Source: Pyrus communis
Taxonomy: Eukaryota > Streptophyta > Magnoliopsida > Rosales > Rosaceae
Assembly: GCF_963583255.1 (NCBI RefSeq)
Contig: NC_084806.1
Location: 11,620,817 to 11,684,816, forward strand
Length of the DNA: 64,000 nt
Direction of reading: 5' to 3'
Position 1 is the first letter of the stretch; the number at the start of each line of letters is the position of its first letter. Below the pieces are notes generated by a model that was given only the letters and a program-made list of their open reading frames with translations, searched no databases and had not been told where the DNA came from. Made by a program: the position numbers and the translations under genes. Positions 50,384-61,690 of the stretch are shown here, one piece after another.

Positions 50384-51162
50384 TATTCTCATATATTTTT
50401 ATCATATACTTCCTTTAGATTTTGTATATATGAACGGGTTAAATGCGTTAATTTATATTGTTTTAATTTATAGGCATTCAATACTGAAGTTATGCATAAA
50501 TGAAGTGAAAAATGAGCTTTTTGGGTGTGTAGAGTAATTCTAGTGAAGCATGAGGCTAACTAGCTACGCGAAAACATGTGCATTACAACAAGAAGATGAA
50601 ACCAATCGGTTTTGGAATCAAATAGACATGGGAATGCTATTCAATGGACTTTAGGAGAGAACTTAGTTTTTAATTTTTATTATTTATGTTTATTTTTATT
50701 TTTCTGATTCTAGGGAAATCTGAAGGTTAATTTAAGCGGACCTAATTAACTTGGAGCGTCGAGGTTAATAACTTATCGAAAGACCAACTGAAAATCAATC
50801 TTGTATGCAAGTGTAACATGTGTGGAGAAGAACCTTCTAGCTAGCATTCCATCCATATTTTCATCACATTCATATTTACATTCTGCCTTTAATTACAATT
50901 TGTGCATTTTAGTTAATTTCGTCAAAAACTCAATCCCCCCCCCATATTTTGTTAAGTCTTAGTCATTTGATTTGTTTTAGTGTTTTAAGTGTTTAGTTTT
51001 GCATTCTTTGAGTTTAGTTTAGTATTTTAAACTTTATTTTACGTTTTTGAGTCAGTTTCCAAGTGAATTAGCACCCCTAGTTAATCCCCGGTTAGAACGA
51101 TCCCTACTTACATCATTACTACAATTGTCACAAAGAGGGTTTAATTTGTGTGCATATAATTC
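50384..51162. other. Unassigned LTR-like sequence
   Basis: Homology to the phosphatase gene stops at TTGATGGGTGCATATTCTC, wording I associate with gypsy LTR starts. No partner LTR or target duplication is visible, so this is a weak inference. No genes seen. Confidence 0.3.
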
Positions 51163-51448
51163 CCGCATCACGAGGGCACAGACATCCAAAGCCTCTAAGT
51201 CTTCTACTTCAATAGTTGAGGTGGGCATAGGCAAGAAGAAACAGAAAGCCTCCAGTAAGTAAACCTTGCTTCATTCCTTCATTCTTATTCGCAACTTCGT
51301 GATGAGAGTTGACAACTCTATTTTCTTTGACTCTTAGCGCCTCAAGCGACCAAAAAGCCTACTATCGCTTCAAGGGAGGAGCCACTGCGGGCTGAGATGT
51401 ATCAACAAGCCAAAAATCTGCAAGATTCCACCCTGGAAGCACTGGAGG
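51163..51448 (+). other. Two adjacent exon-like segments of unknown origin
   Basis: 51163-51254 is open and Ser/Lys-rich (TSKASKSSTSIVEVGIGKKK) and ends at CTCCA followed by GTAAGT, a perfect donor. An acceptor-like GACTCTTAG precedes 51339-51448 (KKPTIASREEPLRAEMYQQA), which ends GGAG followed by GTATAAC. The pair looks like two middle exons with an 84-bp intron. I recognise no family. It could be gag-related, a captured gene fragment, or chance. Confidence 0.3.
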
Positions 51449-51646
51449 TATAACTTTCACCTTAAGTTTTACTTCTTTGAGTTCTTCACTTTCTCTTGTC
51501 TACTATTTTTTTTTACTCTTTGCCTGATTTCAATTTTAAATAAAAAAAAATTTACAATGATTTTTTATAGCATGATGTACGATGAACAGATGTGATTGGA
51601 GGATTTCTAGAATTCTCACAAAGAGAATCCGGTGAGGATCCTCTTG

Positions 51647-51853
51647 GTAAATTTGGAAGCAAAATTTACAAATTAAATGATGTGTTACTAATAAGAATGA
51701 GAATGTTTATCAACACTTAAGTAATAAACCATGAGAACGTTTATCAACACTTAAATAATAAAATCAATCATAAACTTTTATCAACTTTTATGTCTTTTAG
51801 TTTCCAAAACTTTATCTATAAATTTAATTTCTCTAGCATTACCATTTTATTAA
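51647..51853. mobile_element. MITE of the GACTAAATTT family with internal tandem duplication
   Basis: Same internal order as 53484-53828 (AAATTAAATGATGTGTTACT, GAATGAGAATGTTTATCAAC, ending ATTTCTCTAGCATTACC). The TTTATCAACACTTAAGTAAT segment is duplicated in tandem (51698-51770). Confidence 0.65.
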
Positions 51854-52104
51854 GTTTCTCCTTTGGAATTGTCTTGCTTTTCCCTCTTATTCCTAATTAA
51901 TTAAGTTGATGGGATACTTTTTATTTTCCTTTTTCTTTGTGTTTTTATTTTTTTCTCTAAATTAATTGCCCGACAAAATAGTGATTGCAAATGTTATTAT
52001 AATTCATCTTATCCAACTGCACTTTGCAAGATCAAGATCTGGCACTTTGATTTATAAGACCTCGATGCCCTACTAATCTACTATAAATTATTATTATTAT
52101 TATT

Positions 52105-52660
52105 ATTATATATTATTTTTTTTGGTAAACTGGACATTACATATTCCATGGCAAAAGCCATCAAAGTACAAGGAACTTCAAAAATGAAAAAAGAGTGCTG
52201 GAAAGATAGGAAGGACATGGCACTATTAAGCAAAAAGTAATGTCTCCTTCGAGCACCCCACTACAATACATTCAAGGTGGACAAGGGAGACCATCTCTGT
52301 CCAAAATATGGACCAACGAAGATGGGGGTCAATCAACCCTCGCACATCCTCATATTTTTGAAGGATGCAATCAGCAGCCCTATTTGTTGATCTGGGGATC
52401 CATGACCAGCAACAGAACTGGAAAGCTTGCCCTAGTTGAAGAACTTATTGAAGGATAGGGTATGCTTCCCATCTGCCTGAGATAAGAGAGTTGTTGAGAC
52501 ATATGATTGTTTCCTTTGAATCAGACTCTACTACAATCCTCGCAAGACCAATCTGTGATGCAAGGCAACATCCTTCCATTACTGCTAATGCTTCAGCTAC
52601 CTCAACCCTAGAAGCTGAGAGAATCTGCATGGTGAGTTTCAAATTAGATTTTTATCAAAA
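52105..52660 (-). mobile_element. LINE 3' fragment with RNase H C-terminal half
   Basis: The minus strand from 52642 encodes the C-terminal half of a LINE RNase H domain (VEVAEALAVMEGCCLAS, ARIVVESDSKETI) and continues, with stops, into a 3' UTR ending at an A-rich tail near 52110. The N-terminal catalytic Asp and the whole reverse transcriptase are absent. Truncation at the 5' side is typical. Confidence 0.7.
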
Positions 52661-53331
52661 TTTTCCTAAAGAATATTGGGACCAGAACCAACTAAATCTT
52701 TTTGGAGCCGATAGTTGGACCACATATACAAGTGGACACCTCTTTTGATCTTCAAATTCAATTTCAAGAAAAAGAAGAAAATATATTGGAGAAGAGAGAC
52801 TGAGAGATTAACAAGATAATTTTATCTTTCCAAAGCGTTTTTACTAGAAAGTTAGAAACGCATTTGATCTTTTACTAAAAAAAAATAAGCGCTTTATATA
52901 TGTACTTCTTCAGAAAATGTTTTAGTTGCTTTTCAAGAGCATTTTTATGACCCGAAAATATTTCTAGCTAAAGGAATAAACCGAATAAGGCCAAGCCCAA
53001 GAATGACCATTTTACGGTTACGTCTCAACAAACTTCTTGTCTACTTTAAGAGTGACCAAGCACCAAGGTGTTTCCTATTCAACAAAATATGGATTGTGGA
53101 AAGGTGGATTTTAAGATTTTCTTTTGTGAAAATTTTCATAGTTATAATGGAAAAGATAGTAGAGAGAGCAACCAAAGTTGTAGATTCTGAGTACAAAATG
53201 GTTCACCTTCTAGAGGTGAGATTGGTAAGAAGCACAAACTATCCTCCTTTTAAGAGCAACACAAGACTTGCGTGGGAGACCCAAATTTCTCTAACCAAAC
53301 CATCATTCAAAGCCCTTTTTATTTTTTGAAA
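52661..53331. other. Gene-free stretch
   Basis: No recognised gene. A 108-codon open frame at 53003-53329 shows no family features. Confidence 0.4.
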
Positions 53332-53475
53332 CTTTAACGAAAAGCTATCGGTTTAACGAAAAACCACATTTTGACACTAAAAAATCAATCATGATACTAT
53401 TCATTTTACCATTTATTTTGTCCTTATCATTAAAACTCAAAGTTTTCAAACCATTTTTATTAGTTTTCCTTTTTT
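53332..53475 (+). repeat. Dispersed short repeat, copy 2 of 3
   Basis: Contains GGTTTAACGAAAAACCACAT, CACTAAAAAATCAATCATG and TTTATTTTGTCCTTAT, as in the copy at 63712-63868. Confidence 0.7.
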
Positions 53476-53483
53476 TTTTTTTT

Positions 53484-53828
53484 GGTAATATTAAGGTGAC
53501 TAAATTTGCAAACAAAATTTACAAGAGTAATGCTAGAGAGACTAAATTTGTAGACTAAATTTTGTAAACTAAATGACATGAAAGTTAGTGATTAGATTAT
53601 TAATTAAGCGTTGATAAATGTGCTAATTTTTTATTGGTGATACCTCATTCAGTTTGCAAATTTTGTCTATAAATTTAGTCTCCTTAGTATTACCCAATTT
53701 ACAAACTAATGTGTCATCAATAGGAATGAGCACGTTTATCAATATTTAAGTAATAAACCAATCAACAACTTCCATGTCCTTTAGTTTTCAAAATTTTGTC
53801 TACAAATCTAGTCTCCCTAACATTATCC
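53484..53828. mobile_element. MITE of the GACTAAATTT family (outer copy)
   Basis: The outer inverted ends are GGTAATATTAAGGTGACTAA and the inverse of …AGTCTCCCTAACATTATCC. It is interrupted by a second copy of the same family at 53525-53695. The flanking poly-T hides any target duplication. Confidence 0.75.
53525..53695. mobile_element. Mutator-type MITE nested in a relative (171 bp)
   Basis: Ends GAGTAATGCTAGAGAGACTA and the inverse of …AGTCTCCTTAGTATTACCC. The flanking 9-bp repeat AATTTACAA (53516-53524 and 53696-53704) is exact, which assigns the family to the Mutator superfamily. Confidence 0.88.
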
Positions 53829-54026
53829 TTTTCTTGAAGAGCCAAAACTGTGTGAGCAACAAACCAACCTAACTCGACTTGTTTGGCCAATTGACTCCAA
53901 GTCGCATGCAAGAAATACAGCTTTTCTATAGTACATGTTCTTTGCACCTCCAGCTTTACAAGGCTGATAAAGACTCAGTTTGAAACATTTTCATCTGCAG
54001 ATAACTTTGTGCATGAAAACTTGATC

Positions 54027-55701
54027 ATGAAAGGCTTTTCTACAAATGAAATTTGTGTTTCCTCTTCTCAAACTTCAAACTGCACATCAACCAGTGGCCA
54101 TTCCAAAGATGACCAAGAAATGGGGTCTAATGCAATGTCAAATGGGGGAAATGTCTTGAGAAATTCAACGTTCTTGTGTTTTCCACTCCAGATGAATCCA
54201 AATCTTGTACGCGCGGTAAGAAAAGGTCGAGCCTTTCGAAATTCTCTAAAGAGTTAAACATGAACTTTGTGATGTAATTTCAGGACAATGGTTGCATACT
54301 TATTTTTAGACCCCTTACTATTGAGTGTAATTTCATTGGTCTACAATATGTTAAAGCAAGCAGGTTTTGGCTGAGATGGTGGGGACTTTTATCTTGATGT
54401 TCTGTGTATGTGGGATCATAGCAAGCACACAGCTGATGAAAGGTGAAGTAGGTCTTTTGGAGTATGCAGCCACAGCAGGTTTAACAGTAGTAGTTGTTAT
54501 TTTCTCCATAGGGTCTATCTCCGGTGCTCATGTCAACCCTGCTGTCACATTGGCCTTTGCCACCTTTGGTCATTTTCCATGGTCCAGGGTACGTACTTAA
54601 CCATTCCAACCTAATCAACCCTTAACTCAATCATTTTTTTGGTCCAGGGTACGTACTTAACCATTCCAACCTACTCAACCCTTAACTCAATCATTTTTTA
54701 GGGTTTTTAAGCACTAAATTAATGTTGTTTTCATGTAATTTCAAGGTTCCTCTTTACACATTAGCACAAACACTGGGTTCTGCTCTGGCAACATATATTG
54801 GAAGGCATATCTATGGCATAAAACCAGATCTCATGACCACCAGACCACTGCAAAGCTGTGCTTCTGCCTTCTGGGTTGAGCTCATTGCAACTTTCATGAT
54901 TATGTTCCTAGCTGCCTCATTGACACATCAAGCTCAAGCTGTAAGGAAAAAAAATTCCGTCCTTTTTCTTCCATAGCTTATAGCCGGAATTGTTAGCTTG
55001 GTATACATTGTTTCCCTCATTCTCTAATAGATTAAATTTTTGCGATCATTGACAAAAGAGAGAAACAAGAAGAAGTTGCGGAGGTTTAAATCTTTATCTA
55101 ATTAACATGGTACCGAAGGTATGAGGATTGGAAGGTTAAAGTAGGGTTTCGAACTCAGGACTATGATACCATGTTAGAGTCCTAAGTTCGAAACATTCAA
55201 TCCTCATTCTCAAATTATTTGCATATTTATAATGTTGTGCCTACTTACAAGAATCTTTAACAAGTGATTCTTGCGTTCACTACTCGAAACTTTTCTTCAG
55301 GTTGGCCATTTGTCTGGATTTGTGGTTGGCATTGCCATCGGATTAGCTGTACTAATCACAGGGTAGGTCTATACAATTACAAAAGCTATAAATGCTGCAA
55401 TTGCATAAAGTCATTTAATTTTTTGATTTAATCTCAAATAAATCTTGTTGTGGTATGTATGCATTGCAGGCCTATTTCAGGAGGGTCAATGAACCCAGCA
55501 AGGTCACTGGGACCTGCAATTATTTCATGGAATTTCAAAGACATATGGATATATATTTGTGGACCAACTGTTGGAGCTGTTTCAGGTGCTCTCCTATATC
55601 AAATTCTTCATCTTCGATGCCCGCCACCCTGCAGTCCCAGCAACACTTCCTCTCCAAATATACATCTGCTCGGGCAACCCTTGGCCTATGGAGCAAACTA
55701 A
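54027..55701 (+). CDS. NIP7-1: NIP7;1-type aquaporin (Nodulin26-like intrinsic protein), five exons
   Basis: Exons are 54027-54215, 54364-54588, 54746-54940, 55301-55362 and 55470-55701, all GT-AG with frame-keeping joins, giving 300 residues. A Ser/Thr-rich cytosolic N-terminus precedes six predicted membrane spans. Both NPA boxes are intact: AHVNPAVTLAF (Asn121-Ala123) and GSMNPARSLGP (Asn232-Ala234, with filter Arg235). The text around AEMVGTFILMF, TQLMKGEVGLLEYA and the C-terminal GPISGGS agrees with NIP7;1 rather than other NIPs. From memory, Arabidopsis NIP7;1 transports boric acid in the tapetum and is gated by a Tyr in LLEY; that Tyr is kept here (Tyr97). I chose ATG 54027 because the upstream in-frame triplet at 54009 is GTG. 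A 60-bp tandem duplication overlaps the exon 2 donor. Confidence 0.93.
54581..54700 (+). repeat. 60-bp tandem duplication across the exon 2 donor site of NIP7;1
   Basis: GGTCCAGGGTACGTACTTAA and the following 40 bases occur twice head to tail (54581-54640, 54641-54700), with about two differences. Each copy holds the donor AGG|GTACGT. Reading past the first donor meets TAA after three codons. Confidence 0.92.
55080..55205 (-). mobile_element. Possible SINE fragment in NIP7;1 intron 3
   Basis: The minus strand contains ATGGTATCATAGTCCTGAGT followed by TCGAAACCC, resembling the box A to box B arrangement of tRNA-derived SINEs. A partial inverted copy lies next to it. No tail or target duplication was confirmed. 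Confidence 0.35.
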
Positions 55702-58292
55702 ATAGTGCACAAATGATATTGAATGGGAAAAATTGTTGACTCAGTTGCAACAATAATCAAATTATATGAAGCTGATCATGTAGTTATGTGACATTATTCC
55801 AGATAACACATCAGCTGTAACCGCATTACAGAAGCACTAGTAATACGAGAAAAATAAAATAAAAAACTCATCTTATGCTAGAATAATTGGTGCCAATTTC
55901 TTACCAACTTTCTTTGAATTGGTAAAAGGAGCAGGTGTCACTTGCTGGTCCAGCAATAAAACTGAAATTTGGTATCAATGTAACCAGTTTTTGAGCTCCC
56001 TACATGTTTTTTTTTTGGGCACTGAGCTTGAACCAACTCCAGTTTACTTATAAACTATTGGTATTTCATTGATGCAGTGGTCCAATTGAAAAGGAAATTT
56101 GTAACATGTGAAGTGAACCAAGATTAAAACAAATCATTCGACAAGTTTTTCATTCAAGAATGGAAAGGAGTTAGAATAGGTAAATTGTGAACACACAAAG
56201 GCTGCCTTCTTAAGATCGTCAAAATCTCATTAAATTTTAAAGCATAACAAGCAATTCGTCAAAGTTTTAAAACTCTTGGGGTTTCTTGGCTTTCAACTTC
56301 AAGCGGTTTACTCATATATTTAACATGAAAGAGCTACAGTTGTTGAAAAATGTAAAAAATCTCGTATGAAAAATTAACAAAACAAAAGCAAGAGAACGTT
56401 TTTTTTATAAAGCCAAAACTTAAAAAAGATGTTACTACAAATAATACGAACATTTTTTGTGATGAGGAAGGGATACTACCGGAAGCAACCAAACTCCGCT
56501 CCAGAGATGATCATTTGGGCTAAACTATCTTTGGGCCAGTAAAAATGCCCAACTCACCGGGTGACATTCTAAATCTAACCCATGAACAAAGCATCTTCAA
56601 ACAAAGCAACTTCACCACCATTTCTCTCCCACAACTTCTGCAAAAGAATCCACCTTTCGCCAACCATCTGGCTCCTAAAATTTTTTATCTCCTTAAATTT
56701 ATCCGACTCTACCAAAACTGGTCACTTATACTCATTTCTTTGTAACACATCCATTTTTAAGGTAAAAGCCTTAAGCTTGTTAAGAAATTTATCGTAACAC
56801 CTTAGCTTTCAATTGTATTATATGCTCACAAAGTACCTTGATTCCCAAATTATTGACAACTCATTTTTATACATCACAATTCTCACTTGATCACCACCTC
56901 TCTGAAGAACAACATCTACATGAATATTCTTACAAATTCAATATTCTTATAATGGGTTCTATCTGATTCTTAATTGAGAAGATTAAGGAAATAATATAGA
57001 CCCTTAATCTTGCATACAATTATTTGAGTTGCCCTGTTAGTGGAATTCCTACCATTCTCTTCTAGAAATTATATATTTTGGTCAATGACTCTTATTTCTA
57101 TTATTTTATTAGTATATATATTATCAATGTTATGGAAGTATTGACATAACATTATCTTAATAAAATAAGCCGAACGTATTATCAACATATTTCTATATCA
57201 ACGCATGTAAGTCACTTCATCCACGTATGTTTTCTCTATTTCTAAACCTCCAAAATTTAATAATTGAACTCTCAATACATATATAATCGGGTTGCTTTGA
57301 GCTCAGCTTGATCTAGCTAGAGCCGAGCTTGATTCTTAAACACTTCGGTTCGGTCACCTTTCTGCCAAACTTTAAATAATGCAAAGCTTGACGTGGAGAA
57401 AACCATAAACTTCGCATCAGTCAAAATCTCTCTCAACCACACTTCCTCATACTTTATTAATCATAATTAATAAAACTGATCTTCCACTATGTAGTTTAAA
57501 CTTGAGTTCATAGAATTCCTCATCAAACAAACGGCATAACATCCAGACGGCCATTAAGCTCCAATTGCCAAAGATAAACAACTTTCATGTTCCTTACACC
57601 TTGAAATGAATATTTAAACCCTTGTTTCCTCTGTCCTAGTCAGATATTTAACCTTTTATCACTTGTTTTTATTGCCTTTTGCTACCAATACGAATAAAAC
57701 AACCGAAGTCGTGATGCACTGCCATTAATTGTTAATTAATTATTACTGTGATTATTCATTTGATTAAGAACGGTCTTCCGTCGATGTCTGTATCCTGTCT
57801 TGTTCTTTTATTTTTTATGGAGAAATGGGGTGGTTTACTGTTTAAAGCAGCTTCTTTTCATCTTTATGGTAGAGTTCAATTGTCATGCTAATTATCCATG
57901 CGAATGGACAAAATATCATAAGAACTTGTAGGTAGAAGTTGCCTTGTAAAGAAAATTTTCCATGCGACACCACACTCACAAATAAAGTTGAGTGAGTTGC
58001 CGCATGGGACACACCTTGCTTACCCAAAGTTTTCTTCAATAAAACCGCCCTTAATTCACCTAATTGTATTCATTAACTTTATATTATGTTTAATAATTGA
58101 TAGGAAGGAGCCCATAGAATTTTTTCCCTAGGACTCTTGAACTGTAAGGAGGAAATTTCAAATTATTAAGAAAATTTAAAAGATGGAAATAGAAATGACG
58201 GAATATTTCTTGAATTTGTAAATTTTTTAGTTTGATTAACAAAAAAAAAAAAATGGAATTTGAATACGGAATTTTTTAGTTTTAAACTCTCA
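55702..58292. other. Gene-free region downstream of NIP7;1
   Basis: Ordinary AT-rich DNA. No exons, terminal repeats or RNA genes were recognised. Confidence 0.5.
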
Positions 58293-58866
58293 CTTACATT
58301 ATGTTTGGATGAGGGAAATAAACTTGGAATTTGAATAAAAGTTAGAATTTGTAAATTGACATGCACCAATTTCCTTGTTTGGATTCATAAACATAGGAAT
58401 TTAGAATTTCTGCATAGAAAAAAAACCTTGGAATTTGGGACCTCCAATTCCAAAGTTTAAATTCCTTGTAAGTAGGTGTCATTTCTCAATTTCTATGATT
58501 TAGAGCTTAAAAATAACAAATTTCATATTCAATTTCATTGTTCTTTTAGGTTAACCAAACAAGAAAATTCACAAATTCTAGAAAATAAAATCTCATCAAT
58601 TCAATTTCCATCATTTTATAATTTCGTCATAATCTTAAATTTCGTCATCCAAACGTGGTGTAACATAGAAATTTGGAAATGGCACATATTTACATAGAAT
58701 TTTAACTTAAGACTTGGAGGTTCCAAATTTCAAGTTTTCTTTCCACGTTGAAATTCTAAATTTTCATGTTTATGGATCCAAATAAGGGAATTGGTGCATG
58801 TCAATTTATAAATTATGTCTCTTATCAAAATTCCAAATTTATTTCTCTCATCCAAACATAGTGTAA
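58293..58866. mobile_element. Foldback MITE with ~120-bp inverted ends
   Basis: The left end (ACATTATGTTTGGATGAGGG…GACATGCACCAATTTCC) pairs with the right end (GGAATTGGTGCATGTC…CTCATCCAAACATAGTGT) over about 120 bp. Partly diverged inverted repeats continue inward. No coding sequence. The target duplication is unclear, so the superfamily stays open. Confidence 0.75.
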
Positions 58867-60558
58867 GGGAGTAAAGAGCTCATGTTTTAATTTCCCAATG
58901 TGATATTAGCATCATTCAAATAGATGCATTATATATGAGAATGGATAAAATTAGATGTTGCCATAACTTTGGTTGTCTCAAAATAATTTTTTGGTGATTA
59001 AAATTTTAGAGGGAGAGGAAGCTACTTCTTTCCAGGGTTAGGACATACCACAAGTCTCTTTAAGGATTTATAGAAGGAGTTTTAGCCCTTTTTTTGTTTT
59101 TACAAATAGCCCATCAAAAAGAATTGCCAGCAGCGAGACTCGAACCTAGACCTTGATCTTACGAAGCAAACGATCCTTATCAACTCAACCAATCCTCGTT
59201 GGTACTCTCTCAAACAATTTGATCAAATACTCCATATGAATATGTGGTACATTGACGCTTCAAGTTGGTCCCCCAAGCACTAGTTCATACTATGGGTCAC
59301 ATATCCATAGCCACAGGCCAACAAGGCTGGAGGTATCTTGCACACAACCAAAGTCTGTTAGGAATTTGGAAGGTACCACAAGGTCAATGGAGGAGGAAAA
59401 TAAGGTTTATGATATTATAAAGAAAAAAAAAATATACACACACACACACACACACATGAGATTTTCATTTTTTTTTCAAAAAATGGGGATTACATGTAGA
59501 GCTCATTCCACGTCGAACTTGAACGATCTGAACCATCTATTTTGTAAGTCTCAATTCATAGATCATCTTTGCAAAAATTTAATTCAATTCGAAATCATTT
59601 GCCTATTTAATTATTAAGATAAAATTTCATTGTTTATTATATAACAAAGTATTCGTTAATTTTTTTTGAACTCATTTAGATGTCTTAAATATTTCCGATT
59701 TTGCTAATATTTTACAAGAATGATCTATGAGGTGTAACTTGAAAAATAGACTGTTCGGATCATTAAAGTTTAATGTTGTATAGACCCCATAACTAACCTT
59801 TATTTTTATAAATAATATAATAAGAATTTCTTCCCTTAAAGACTTCCTATGTATACACACACATACATACATATTTGGATAGAAAAGAAAATAAGGTCTA
59901 TGCGCGAGTCCTAATCAACGGTAGTAGTGGTTGAGCAAAAGCTCGGTCCTTTATCTTTGGTGTAAAAGGATCTTCGGACTCATCAAGTCGTATATCATGG
60001 AAAGTTATGGCCTTATATACATTCCACTAGGGACTAAACTAGTCCCACCGACACCAATAATTGCACTCACATTCTTTCACTTTATCATGGAGAATTAGAA
60101 AATCAAATTTTGGTGTTTCTTTGATTTCTTGGTTGAGAAAAATGATATTACAATTTGGGACGTTTAATTAAAAGTTCGATTGGTTCAATCAAGAATAACC
60201 TATAGATATCAATAAATCATTGTTGGAAAAGGGATAGACTTACTTTCATTGTTGGAAAAGGGATAGACTTACTTTCTAAATATAATTTTAGACAAATACG
60301 GATGAGCAAAATAAAATGAGAAAATTAAAAATTTTGGTAGTGAGGATGTGTTGGAGTTTTTCAGTAACACCATTAGTAGCATTATTTTTTTTCAAAATAT
60401 CATTATTATTAAGGAGAGGAGTACAGTTTGAAACTATGACAATTACATAAGGACGGCAGAGTTTAAAATTCAGGACACATGGACGGAAACCTAATACTCT
60501 ATCTACTAGAATATTTAAACATATGCATTATTTTCTGAACAAACAATATTATCTAAAC
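58867..60558. other. Gene-free region with small repeats
   Basis: Contains an (AC)n tract at about 59436-59456 and a 31-bp tandem duplication at 60211-60272 (CATTGTTGGAAAAGGGATAG… twice), plus the SINE-like segment listed separately. Nothing coding. Confidence 0.5.
59100..59205 (-). mobile_element. tRNA-derived SINE-like head
   Basis: On the minus strand GAGGATTGGTTGAGTTGATA is followed about 40 bases later by GGTTCGAGTCTCGCTG, matching pol III A and B boxes. It does not fold as a complete tRNA, so a SINE or tRNA-derived fragment is likelier than a working tRNA gene. Confidence 0.5.
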
Positions 60559-60654
60559 TAAGACCATCTCCAACCCTTGGTCTAAAACCTAAAATTTTTA
60601 GCCAAGAAAATTTAGGTTTTAACCCAAAAACAGGTTTTATGCTCCAACTATTCT

Positions 60655-60949
60655 CGTAACATCCCACATCGCCCAGGGGAGTGGATCCTATAAGCCTTAT
60701 ATGTATATTTTCATCTCTATCTAGCACGAGGCATTTTGTGAATTCACTGGCTTCGGGTTCCATCGGAACTCCGAAGTTAAGTGAGTTGGGGGCGAGAGCA
60801 TTCCCAGGATGGGTGACCCACTGGGAAGTTCTCGTGTGAATTCCCAGAAACAAAACCGTGAGGGCGTGGTCGGGTCCCAAAGCGGACAATATCATGCTAT
60901 GGTGGAGTGGAGTCCGAGATGTGGTGAGGGTCCGGGCTGGGATATGACA
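60655..60949 (+). mobile_element. Cassandra (TRIM) solo LTR with 5S-rRNA-like core
   Basis: A ~295-bp block running CGTAACATCCCACATCGCCC to …GGGATATGACA. It matches my memory of Cassandra LTRs, short non-coding retrotransposons that carry a 5S rRNA-like pol III promoter in the LTR. Only one LTR is present, with no internal region, so it is a solo LTR. The flanks TATTCT and CTTCTG suggest an eroded 5-bp duplication (ATTCT/CTTCT). The first base is C where T is expected. Confidence 0.88.
60722..60845 (+). ncRNA. 5S rRNA-like domain inside the Cassandra LTR (not a ribosomal gene)
   Basis: Contains the 5S words GGAACTCCGAAGTTAAG (box A region), GGCGAGAG (intermediate element) and AGGATGGGTGACC…CTGGGAAGT (box C) in the correct order and spacing. 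The ends differ from true plant 5S rRNA and it lies inside an LTR, so it is the derived Cassandra version. Confidence 0.8.
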
Positions 60950-61332
60950 CTTCTGGTATAAAATTTTAACCCCAAAATATTAAAGAATGAATTTAGGCTT
61001 TTTTTTAAATTAACTTTTAAAAAATAAATTATGTAGACTATCCTAAATTAATTTTATTAACATTTTAATCTAAAAATATTTAAATTCGGATAAATATTGA
61101 AAATCACTAAATCGATATATGAAATTCATAAAACACTATGGAAGAATATGAAAATCATGATAGAGATGTACAAACACAAAATACATGAAACACACAAGAT
61201 ATACAAAACACATATGAAGCACATACAAAAGACATGATAGAGATGTATAACACACCAAACATGTGAAACACATAACACACAGGAAACGCATACCAAATCC
61301 ATACAAAACACATGAAACGCAAAATCATCCTC

Positions 61333-61339
61333 TATATAA
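61333..61339 (+). promoter_or_regulatory. TATA box of the remnant Harbinger transposase
   Basis: CTATATAAG lies about 90 bp upstream of the remnant ATG at 61428. Motif and spacing only. Confidence 0.4.
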
Positions 61340-61427
61340 GCATAGGTTGAATATCTAACCATCACACAACATATTCACCAATCTTCCAACTTTCAAAGTG
61401 TTTCTCAAAATCATCAATATCTCATCA

Positions 61428-61690
61428 ATGGGTGATAGAAGAATGCGTAGTTTGGCAATACAGATGGCACAATACCAAGCAAGCCTTGCAACTGCGGATG
61501 CAGAGTGGATGCGGAAATGAACAACGAAGAAGCCGAATTTGCAAACTCGCTTATGCAATATGAGCATCATGCCGAATCTAGCTATCGTAGTTTTGTCATA
61601 GGGTGTTCATTTGTGCAGCGTGATAGAGAAGAGTGTCATGACCGGATGATGAAAGATAATCTTAAGTGTACTAATATGTTCTTATGTTAA
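61428..61690 (+). pseudogene. N-terminal remnant of Harbinger transposase fused to its 3' UTR
   Basis: ATG 61428 opens a frame (MGDRRMRSLAIQMAQYQ) ending at 61520. After a one-base shift the frame continues (MNNEEAEFANSLMQYEHH, RDREECHDRMMKD) to 61690. MMKD is where the transposase of element 1 begins its preserved part. Right after it the sequence switches to AATCTTAAGTGTACTA, which matches the inverse of the element 1 transposase 3' UTR (about 1930-2080). The deletion therefore removed the whole DDE core. Confidence 0.8.

Noticed and set aside
53003..53329. 108-codon open frame
   Set aside because: No family similarity, no promoter-like context, and it lies in transposon-rich DNA.
59100..59205. 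A functional tRNA gene on the minus strand
   Set aside because: Box B is good, but a complete cloverleaf, including an acceptor stem, could not be formed by eye.
60722..60845. A genuine 5S rRNA gene
   Set aside because: The core matches 5S, but the ends do not and the block is embedded in a recognisable Cassandra LTR.
60515..60895. 126-codon open frame on the minus strand
   Set aside because: It covers the Cassandra LTR and its 5S-like core; the frame is a by-product of that GC-rich sequence.
61126..61365. Cys/Val-rich 79-codon frame
   Set aside because: It arises from an ACAAAACACATG-type repetitive stretch inside the Harbinger element and not from a coding region.
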